This document shows, piece after piece, positions 56,029 to 64,000 of a stretch of DNA of 64,000 bases. The first letter of the stretch is position 1. Each line of letters starts with the position of its first letter. Origin of the DNA: Dactylonectria macrodidyma (lineage: Eukaryota; Ascomycota; Sordariomycetes; Hypocreales; Nectriaceae); the NCBI GenBank assembly GCA_020744425.1, contig JAGMUV010000002.1, positions 1,780,501 through 1,844,500 on the forward strand, written 5' to 3'. A program made the position numbers and the translations under genes. The notes beneath the pieces were generated by a model. That model did no database searches, had not been told where the DNA came from, and saw only the letters and a program-made list of their open reading frames with translations.

Positions 56029-57261
56029 ATGGCTTCGTTACCAGCCCAGGTGTTTGGGGTGAAACAGCTGTCATTACAAACAGACCGTGGGTTGGAGCCC
56101 ATGTCGGTTCAAACTCACGACAGCGACGAGCTGTTTTCGGAAGAGACCCGGGATGATGATGACTTTTTTGCTCGAAATGGTTTCGACACGCACATGAAAG
56201 AAGCTTGCCACATATTTGCACGGACAAGGTATCCGGGCATCGACATCGTACCGGTGAGGTCGCAGGGATATTGCTCGTACACGTTGGCAATCTCGACGAC
56301 TCATTTGCTTCAATTTCGATCCGAGATATATAAACTAGACCTCAAAGTGTGCGAGGACGCAAGACTGATTTTTGGGAGCCTTGTGCCCCGCGTCCAGTTT
56401 GTCGGCAATGTTCCCGACTGTCGTCTAGGGAAGAGTGAGCGAAGACTGCACGTGTACATACAAGAAAGAATCCCTGGGATAACTTTGAAGGAATTTCAAA
56501 AGCTGGAGATAATGCCAAAAGAGTGGCAAGGGAAATGTCGACGACGCCTTGTGGAAGACCTTGCAGAAATGTTTGCCATCAGCCTTCACCATGGTCGTCT
56601 TGGGACTGATACAGGCGACGATGAGGGCTTTACGAAAGGTCATGTGGGCAGCTCAATTCGATGGCGACTTGATCTTCTCAAACGACTCCGCGAGAAGTTG
56701 CTCCGGGACGCAGTAAATGAGACTGCTTCTAGGATCGACAAGATCGAGGGTTTGCCATGGTGTCTAACCCATGGAGACCTCGTTCCTGCCAATATCATGG
56801 TCGACCCATCCACAGGCCACTTGACGGGACTCATAGACTGGGCCGAAGGGGAATGGTTGCCCTTTGGCATTGGACTATACGGGTTGGAAGAAGCCCTCGG
56901 TTCCGAAGATGGCCTCACCGGGTTTCAATTCTGCGAGGATCACAATCAACTACGTATAGCGTTTTGGGGTAAACTCATCGAACTAACCGCAGTAGCAGAG
57001 ATGGACTCGTCGTCCTTGTGGATACAAAATGCTGGGCTGGCACAGAAGCTAGGCATTCTCCTCTGGCGCGGCATCGCCTTTGAGGATGGTCGAATCGACC
57101 GCTTGGTAGAGGCAGGTAGGGACGATCTTGAGCTACAGAAGCTGAGGTTATTCCTGAGTGCGACATGCGTGCCTGGAGTGCTGAACGATGACAATGAGCA
57201 AAAACTCGAGTTCCTGAAAGAAGGAGAGATCCTTGAACTCAAGCCTGTGGACATGGTTTGA
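56029..57261 (+). CDS. Aminoglycoside phosphotransferase (APH)-like kinase-fold protein
   Basis: Single exon, 410 aa from the first ATG; a second ATG at 56101 would give 386 aa and is a reasonable alternative. The catalytic block WCLTHGDLVPANIMVDPSTGHLTGLIDWAEGEW shows the Brenner motif (HGDLxxxN) and the metal-binding aspartate in IDWAE, both intact. An earlier segment YIQERIPGITLKEFQKL resembles the hinge and alphaC-side region. Fungal genomes carry many such APH-family proteins with unknown small-molecule or protein substrates; antibiotic resistance should not be assumed. It lies 0.4 kb after thymine 7-hydroxylase on the same strand, but a role in pyrimidine salvage would be speculation. 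No signal peptide or membrane segment. Confidence 0.85.
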   Translation: MASLPAQVFGVKQLSLQTDRGLEPMSVQTHDSDELFSEETRDDDDFFARNGFDTHMKEACHIFARTRYPGIDIVPVRSQGYCSYTLAISTTHLLQFRSEIYKLDLKVCEDARLIFGSLVPRVQFVGNVPDCRLGKSERRLHVYIQERIPGITLKEFQKLEIMPKEWQGKCRRRLVEDLAEMFAISLHHGRLGTDTGDDEGFTKGHVGSSIRWRLDLLKRLREKLLRDAVNETASRIDKIEGLPWCLTHGDLVPANIMVDPSTGHLTGLIDWAEGEWLPFGIGLYGLEEALGSEDGLTGFQFCEDHNQLRIAFWGKLIELTAVAEMDSSSLWIQNAGLAQKLGILLWRGIAFEDGRIDRLVEAGRDDLELQKLRLFLSATCVPGVLNDDNEQKLEFLKEGEILELKPVDMV

Positions 57262-57876
57262 GAGTTAATACTTTATTGGGTGATGGTACAAAGGCAGCTA
57301 GTAAGTAGGTAGCATTGCTACCTAGTGCAATATTTGTTGATCTCAGAATAGTCTGGGTAGTTGTGAAGGGTGTCGGGAGGCTCTAATACATTGATGAGCC
57401 AGCATGACCTTATTTCTTCATGCAGCTCCAACCGTAGCGGGTGGCTTTCAATTGAATTTCACATTTCAAACATCTGTAGTTTCTCAACCCAAAGAGGGTA
57501 ATTGGGATGGTGGAAGATGCAGCAAAAGGTTCAAGGAAAGAAGGATGGAAATTTGGAAATGGAAGGATAAGGATCCACAAGCACATGCAAAGTTGCAAGT
57601 GCGACGGCTTCACCCGTGGCACAAGCTCCACTACCTAACCATCTCGGCTTTGCTTTTGCACTAAGCCAAAACAGGAGGGTTGCACCTGGAAATTTAGTGA
57701 ATCGCAGCTACCATCCTCAACACTTACCCTCCCCATTGCACTCGTCAGCACCAGCATCAGCATTCCAAGCTCCAACCTGAGCAACAACAAGATTCGAGAC
57801 ATTGCAACTTTTTTCTGTCTGTTGTAACAGCATTTCATGTCCCAAAATTCACAAGCCCATCGAAATACCGTCAGCC
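57262..57876. other. Intergenic: APH-like gene 3' UTR and PHS1 promoter
   Basis: About 615 bp, with C/T- and CAGCA-rich sequence in the last 150 bp before the PHS1 ATG. No gene seen. Confidence 0.5.
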
Positions 57877-58682
57877 ATGGCCTCCTCCACCCCCGTCGCT
57901 AAGCCGAAGCGACAGGCTTCGACGCTCAACAAGTCGTACCTCATCCTCTACAACGCCGCGTCAGCCGCGGCTTGGTCTGTCGTTCTCGGCCGCACCGTCT
58001 CGCTGCTGGTCTCTCAGGGGCCACAATCTGTCTATCTCGGAGTTGGCGAGTGGACCAAATGGACGCAGACGGCCGCTGCCATGGAGATTATGCATTCCCT
58101 GCTTGGTATGTTGCGATATCCATTGCACTTTGACATCATCTTGCACTGCGAATCCTGGTGCTAACATGCAGTCTTTGCTCTGATAGGCGTTGTTCGCGCT
58201 CCTCTCCTCACCACTCTCGCACAGGTCGCCTCGCGCCTCCTCCTCGTGTGGCCCATCGTCGACGTCTTCCCCCACCTGGCCTTGGAGCCTTGGTACTCGT
58301 CCATGCTCATTGCTTGGTCCGTCACCGAAGTGATTCGCTACTCCTTCTTCACCCTGGGGATCTCGGGCTTCCAACCCTGGTTCTTGACGTGGTTGCGCTA
58401 CAGTACCTTCTACGTCCTATACCCGATCGGCATTACTAGCGAGTGCAATCTTATCTGGAAGGCCATTGAGCCCGCTCGCCAGCTCAACTCCACGTACCCG
58501 TGGGCCCTCTATGCCATCCTAGGGATCTACGTTCCAGGCAAGTGTTTTATGCGAAGATTGAAGCCTCGTACGAAAATAGTTACTAACAGAACATAGGCTC
58601 AATCCTTCTCTTCACTCACATGATGAGCCAGCGACGCAAGATCATGCGTAACAAGAAGACCGAGAGCGACAAGGCTCAGTAG
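57877..58682 (+). CDS. PHS1: PHS1-type very-long-chain 3-hydroxyacyl-CoA dehydratase
   Basis: Three exons: 57877-58105, 58187-58537 and 58597-58682; 221 aa, as in yeast Phs1 (217). This ER membrane enzyme carries out the third step of very-long-chain fatty acid elongation, removing water from 3-hydroxyacyl-CoA. Several hydrophobic segments are visible (six in yeast). The catalytic tyrosine and glutamate are Y155 and E162 in YVLYPIGITSE, at the same seven-residue spacing as in yeast. Intron 1 (81 nt) uses the second AG. Intron 2 (58538-58596, 59 nt) starts with GC: CCAG/GCAAGT, branch CTAAC, ends ATAG. It joins YVPG to SILLFTHMMSQRRKIM. The C-terminus KKTESDKAQ is lysine-rich, suited to ER retrieval. 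Confidence 0.95.
58538..58596 (+). other. GC-AG intron in the PHS1 gene
   Basis: Donor G/GCAAGT, branch-like ACTAACA, acceptor ATAG. The nearest GT (two codons on) breaks the frame, whereas GC-AG removal gives the family sequence VPGSILLFTH. Confidence 0.87.
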
Positions 58683-58930
58683 ACGCTGTACACATCGAGG
58701 CTGTAAGAATTGGGTGTAATATGGACGAAAAGGCCAAGGAAACTTGACCAACAATAGACGTTACAAATGGGAGAACGAAGAGTCGCGAGTTGGGACATGG
58801 CTTGGCATAGACTAATGTACTATATATCATAACGACAAGAAGAATCCATACGCTCATTGAGAGACTTGCTCTCAAAGTGTCAACATTGAGATCCAGCGGT
58901 GACCTTTCTGATTCCATCCGACTCGCGACT

Positions 58931-60351
58931 TTAAGGCGCGGGTGCCTGCTCTAGCAGGGGCTGGTCCTCAACGCTGGTGTCATACCATCCGTTCTGCAAC
59001 CACCCCTCGATCAACCCGGTGGCATCCTGTAATAACGTCTTGTATCCAGGGTTCTCCTTTGGCGTAAACATGCCTGTACAGCTCGTCAGCATGTCTGTTC
59101 ATCATTCACAGTAACCAACTCGTTCACGTTGGGACAACTCACTCATGTGGGCATGCGTCTCGTCCGTGGCTTTGTCATTGACGGCCTCCTTCCATAGCCC
59201 TCCAGCCTGTCTCCTGGGTAGGTTGCAAAACGTGCGGTCGGACCCAAGAACGGTGCCGACCATGCTCACCTGCTTGGAGGGTGCCGCCTTGCCCAGCCGC
59301 GTGTAGAGGTTTGCAAAGCCGACGTCGAGCTCCTCTTGCAGCTGCAGGAGGAAGCTGACGCGCTTCTTCAGCTCTTCGGGGCGGGCGAGCGACCCGACGA
59401 ACTCGAGATGTGACGTCGCCCACGTCCACCCTTCGCTGATGTGGTCGCGGTTCATCCATGCGGCGGCACCACCGGCGGCCACGGCCCCGGCGGCTCCGGC
59501 GTACGCGGCCATTTTGCCCCATTTCTGCCACGGACTACCGCCACCGCCGGACTGCTCCGGAGCCGGAAGCGCGCCGGCCGAGGGCTTCACCGGAGCCGTA
59601 GACTGCGCGGCCTTGTTGGCGCCCCAGAGCGAGGCCCCGAGGCCGCTGAGCTGCGAGATGGCGCTACTGGCCTGCTGGTACTGGCCCTCGGCGCCGTGGG
59701 CCACGACGCCCGGCGAGATGCCCAGGTACGGCGTGTCGAAGGCCAGCACGCCCTGGATGTAGGGGAACATGAGGGCGTTGAAGGAGGGCGAGTCGGGCTT
59801 CTGGATGCCGTCCTCGGAGTAGATGGGCTTCTCCGACGCCAGCCCGATGAGCATCTCGGCCGCCACGATGCCGCCCATCGAGTGGCCGATGAGAATGGTT
59901 CGCACCGACGGCTCGATGGTTGGTGATGGTGTCCCAGCCGCGACCTCCATATCGATGACCTTATCCTGAAGCCTATCCCCCCCTCCCGCAAAAGGAGCAC
60001 CCGTCAGCCATGTACAAAAAGTCCTTGAGCTGGATATGCCAGAAAAATCGCGTAAAGAGCACGGCAAATCCACATCTACTTACCAGTCGCGGAAGCGGCT
60101 CACGCACTCCCCGAGATCCCCGCGGGTCTCATATTTTGGATACACGAGAACACGAACATCCAGCTTAGGCAAGGCCTGGGCGACCAGGTCGCGGAGATGC
60201 TTAGTGAACTGATAGTCGTCGCCAAACGTGGCTTCGCCGCCCTGAGAAACACGAAAACTGTCAGCGAGCTGCGCGCCCTTCTTAGCGATGATCGGCAGGG
60301 CCAGCGGACCTTGAAGCCGTGGATGAAGCAGAGTAACAGCGTCTTCTTCAT
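58931..60351 (-). CDS. Alpha/beta hydrolase with GHSMGG motif (DUF676-like lipase/esterase)
   Basis: Four exons: 60351-60310, 60241-60084, 59972-59143 and 59073-58931; introns of 68, 111 and 69 nt; 390 aa. The start MKKTLLLCFIHGFKGGEATFGD carries the oxyanion HGF motif. RTILIGHSMGGIVAAEML holds the nucleophilic serine. LAFDTPYLGISPGV is a further family-like block. A glycine/alanine-rich hydrophobic segment (MAAYAGAAGAVAAGGAAAWM, about residues 240-260) may cross or dip into a membrane. The final splice (CACATGA/GTGAGT) replaces a premature end by MSMFTPKENPGYKTLLQDATGLIEGWLQ. The donor of intron 1 (GTCCGC) is weak. Substrate is unknown; fungal members of this type are annotated loosely as lipases or serine hydrolases. 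Confidence 0.85.
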
Positions 60352-61069
60352 TTTGCTGGACCGGCCATTGATTGACCTCGCGATCGAGTTTCGTCAGTGG
60401 GTTTGGTTATGGGGGAATCGCGATGTTGTAAGATCTAAACTCGATGGTTGTGTCAGGCTGCGTGGCAAACGACCAGATCAGACCGTACTTCACTAGCAGG
60501 CGCAGAAGCTCCCCTCTGACGGAGCTGCGTGACCTGAGCCAAAACCACCAAGACAAGACACGCCCCATCAACATCATCGAATCAACTTATACCAAGCCCG
60601 AAATGGCGATACAAGTAGTTGGACAAGGTTGCACTTCAAGAGGAGATAGAAATGGGTGGCTTGTGTATGCCGTCTTGCAGAAGACAAAGAAAAATACGCT
60701 CACATCAACATCTATTAGAATACAGTTTACTTTATCTAGACACAGAGCGACTCGCCCAGCCCTTCGCAGGCTCGATGGCGTCCGTCCAGAGCCCTTCTCT
60801 GGCATCGTCGCCCGACCCTGACTCTGGACGGCCCGATCCATCCTTTGTATGGTATTGAATTCCCCTTCTTCCCTTCCCCTTTCCTGGAATACACGCGCAT
60901 GACACCTGTCCTGCCCAACGCCTTTGCATATATCATCAAGCAATAATACCAAAAAATACCGCCTCAAATGGTCCCCATCGCGTCCTGATGGGTTCGATGA
61001 GACTGAATCCTTTTTAAATGCCCATCAACAAGGGTCCTTCCGGTACGTCCTAAGACGGCAGTATCCGCT
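60352..61069. other. Intergenic: hydrolase promoter and SNF2 gene 3' UTR
   Basis: About 720 bp. The part next to 61069 is expected to be the 3' UTR of the remodeler gene. Open frames on both strands are short and without family content. Confidence 0.5.
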
Positions 61070-64000
61070 TCAGTCCTCGTCGCTCTGGGCAGCAGTGCTA
61101 CCGCCATTTTGCTCTCTCGAGCTGCTGGAAATCAACTTGATCCTAGTTCCAGTTGGCTGTGGTGTGCCACCGCTTCCAGAGGGCGCAACCGAACTGTCCT
61201 TGCCTCCGTCTTCGAGGTCCTGGAGTTCGGGATGTGCGTTCAACTGTTCATGGCACTTGGCGTTGAAGAATTCCTGTCACGTTGTTAGAACAGTCGACGT
61301 CTCATCGGCGTCCAGCACTTTACTCACCTGCATGGTCTTAGCATCCTGGTAGAGGATGCTTCCGTCCTCGTTGTAGGTTTGGCAGTTGCGAATCATCAAC
61401 TCAAAGTCCTTGCGCATAGCGCCTATACTGCCGTATTCCTCCTTCTTGATCCTTGTCGAAATCTGATTCATGCAGATAGGATTGGAGATGATGACGTAGT
61501 AGTCTGCATAGTCGCGCTTAGGGGGCAGCTTGATGAAGGGCCCAATGATCAATCGCTTTCCAGCATCCGACTCGTCATCTTCCGCGGGTGGCTCAATGTC
61601 GTCCACCTCCAGAGTCATAAGCGCATCGTACAAGGCTCGCATGCTCCTTTGAAGCACCTCACGTGTCTGAGGTGGCAGTCGAGAGTCGCTCGCGCCAACT
61701 TTGCTGGCTCTTCCTTGAGGTCCGCGTCGCTTTTTGGCGGGTGGCTCATCGGTGCCCTCCTCAGCCTTACGCTTCTCATTTTTAGCGGGCTTTCGGCCAC
61801 GCTGCTTCTTAGGCGTCTCCTCAACTTCCTCGCTACTAGCCCGGCTAGGTACAGGAGATTCATCGTCGCCGTCTCTCTTTGAGCGGTTGGCTTCACGTCT
61901 GTCCTTTCGCGCTTGTTTACGTGCCGCGGCTGCTTCAGGAGAATCGTCATCGTCATCCACAGCCATAAGCCATTGCTCTTCAGTAAGACCGTCGTCATAC
62001 TTGACTTTGGTACGTTCACGCGCACCGCGACCGAGTATCACCTCTTCCGTGTCTTCCTCAATTGGGTTACCCTCGCTCAGGTAGATGTCTGGCAATTCTG
62101 AGTCACCCATCAACCGTGGTTTGAGACCAGGGCGGTTGCCGTATGGTGTGGTCTTTAGACGTTCCTCGTCGAGCCTTTGGAAGACGGCAATTTCGGCATC
62201 GTTACGGGCAAGCAGCATGTTCAACTCATCATCCTCCATCTCCTCTTGCTCGCCAGATTCGGCCATATCCGCTGTCTCGAGCAGTGTTCGAAGCATGGCG
62301 TCACGATCGGTTTCTGAAGACTTGTTATCGAAACGACCGGCCTGAATGACCTTGCCGTCCATGTCCAACTTGAAACGAGCACGCTCCAGAATCTTCTCTT
62401 CAACCGAGTTCGAACTGATCAATCGAAGAATTCGGACTTCGTTCTTCTGACCAATACGATGAGCACGATCCTGAGCCTGCAAATCCTGATGGGGATTCCA
62501 ATCGGAGTCGTAGATGATGACAGTGTCAGCAGTCTGCAAGTTCAGACCAAGACCACCAGCACGTGTCGATAGCAGGAACATGAAGTACTTGGAGTCTGGA
62601 GCATTGAACTCCGCCAGAAGATCAGAACGTTCATCCGACTTGGTAGTACCATCAAGTCGAAGGTACTCCATCTTTCGGTAGCGGAGATAGTCTTCCATAA
62701 TGTCCATAATTGCCGTCATTTGGAAGAACATCAGAACACGATGACCAGTTGCCTGATACTTGGGCAAGATTCTGTCCAGCAGTTCGAATTTACCAGCTGT
62801 CCGCCACAATAAGTCGTTGCTGACGTTCAAGGGGTTCATCACATTCTCCACAACATCGAAGACGAAGGGATGGTTGCAAAGCTTTCGAAGTTGCATAATC
62901 ATGTTGCTCAGGCCACGAGCGCCTGTCTTGCCGCCCTTGCCGTCGCTGACAACAAGCTTGTTGTGGGTGACCATCTGCTTGTAGAGTCTGGACTGAAGCG
63001 CAGAGAACTTGCACTTGATGACCTTTTCGGTCTTGTCGGGAAGATCCTTCTCGACATCTTTCTTCAGACGGCGCAGCAAGAATGGGCGCAACACCTTGTG
63101 CAGACGTCGAATGATGAGAATCTGTTCTTCTTCCGTGAGTTCCATCTTGTCTTGACTGCCAGTGTTGGCGAACGGAGTGTTGAACCAGTCGTCAAAGGTC
63201 TTGACAGACTTGAAAATGTTAGGCAAGACGAAATTGAGCATGGCCCAGAGTTCCGACAAATTGTTCTGCAGAGGGGTACCGGTAAGAATGAGTCGGAAGC
63301 GGGTAATGTAGTAGGACTGGATAGTCGCGCTGAGCTTGGAATTCGAGTTCTTCATACGATGACCTTCGTCAATGATCATGTGGAACCACTTGATTTTGCT
63401 GAGAATTGGTCGATCCTTGATGATGTATTCGTATGTCGTCAAGAGTACCTGGAAATCGCCACGTCGGATCCTGTCTTGATGCTGCTTTCGTGTGTTGGGG
63501 GGGCCCTTGTACACGATACGGCTGACCGACGGTGCCCACTTTTCGAACTCGAGGTTCCAGTTGGTCAGTGTACTTAGCGGAACAATGACTAGGTAGGGAC
63601 CGGGTTGCTGCTTTTGCTCAATCAGGTATGTGATCAGACTAATAGTCTGAATAGTCTTTCCGAGACCCATTTCATCGGCCAAGATACCGTTGAGATTGTT
63701 GTTGTAGAGAGAAATCATCCACTGGAGACCCTTGACCTGGTACTCCTTCAGAGTTCCACCAACGAGGATGGTAGCCTGCTTCGTGACCTCTTCGCGGATG
63801 CGATGGGCCACAGCGTAGTAGTCGATCTTCTTTCCACTCTCCGCTTCGTCCTCTAGTTCACTCTCCTCTTCAACGAAAGTCTCGGTGTCATCACCGTAAC
63901 GCTCAGCAGCCTGGCGCTGTTGGGCCTTAACTGACGAGGCGAGTTGGTGCAAGAAGCCATCAGTTTGCTTGAGCAAGTGTGTAATACGAGTATCTTTGGC
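61070..64000 (-). CDS. SNF2-family chromatin remodeling ATPase (SWI/SNF-RSC, STH1/Snf21 type), C-terminal part
   Basis: Two exons are visible: 64000-61328 (open to the window edge) and 61273-61070, with a 54-nt intron; 958 residues of the C-terminal part. The missing N-terminus should hold QLQ/HSA regions; the visible start AKDTRITHLLKQTDGFLHQL is the post-HSA segment. ATPase motifs: I DEMGLGKTIQT, Ia VPLSTLTNWNLEF, II IIDEGHRMKN, III LTGTPLQNNLSELW, then FQMTAIMDIMEDYL, LLSTRAGGLGLNLQTAD and QAQDRAHRIGQ. SnAC-like and AT-hook-like basic segments (KKQRGRKPAK; KKRRGPQGRASK) follow. A bromodomain (PPKRDYADYYVIISNPICM to NCQTYNEDGS) is split near its end by the intron. SNF2 and STH1 paralogues cannot be separated without the N-terminus. 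Confidence 0.95.

Overview
This 64 kb window is nuclear DNA of a filamentous ascomycete. Protein-coding genes lie on both strands and are split by very short introns, mostly 51-60 nt, with GT..AG ends and CTAAC/CTGAC-like branch sites. The proteins (CWI-type MAP kinase kinase, fungal SRA-YDG protein, GT90 protein, iso-orotate decarboxylase) look like those of Sordariomycetes, probably Hypocreales. That placement is inference from remembered family resemblance; no search was run. I found no operons, CRISPR arrays, rRNA, convincing tRNA or intact transposon.

Layout. 0-9.4 kb: 3' part of a helical-repeat-like protein (+), mitochondrial-type cysteine synthase (-), a RING/ZZ/SH3 protein (-), mitochondrial enoyl-CoA hydratase (-), RER1 (+). 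9.9-21.2 kb: PAF1 (+), a GT90 glycosyltransferase (-), head-to-head ribosomal genes uS8 (-) and eS12 (+), a PIN4-type parvulin (-), an SRA-YDG protein (-), an ABM-domain protein (+). 21.7-31 kb: PUS7/TruD pseudouridine synthase (+), MKK1/2-type kinase (-), DBP8 RNA helicase (+). 31-46 kb: a gene-poor stretch with one convincing gene, an acidic 247-aa protein at 36.4-37.2 kb (-). 46-64 kb: IBA57 (+), a DUF2235 hydrolase (+), a Cwf23/DNAJC17-type J protein (+), iso-orotate decarboxylase (-) divergent from thymine 7-hydroxylase (+), an APH-like kinase (+), the PHS1 dehydratase (+), a GxSxG hydrolase (-), and the C-terminal part of an SNF2/STH1-type remodeler with bromodomain (-), cut by the window end.

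Most genes are unrelated housekeeping functions. The clear functional link is the divergent pair at 52.4-55.6 kb: thymine 7-hydroxylase oxidises thymine to iso-orotate and the neighbouring decarboxylase converts iso-orotate to uracil, so the two make up the whole thymine-to-uracil salvage route.

The most unusual observation is splicing. The DUF2235 gene can be joined into its expected protein only through an intron with AT..AC ends (49787-49839), and two other genes (PIN4 and PHS1) require GC..AG introns. All gene models come from reading splice signals and protein-family continuity; phases were checked to sum to whole codons, but no transcript data were available.
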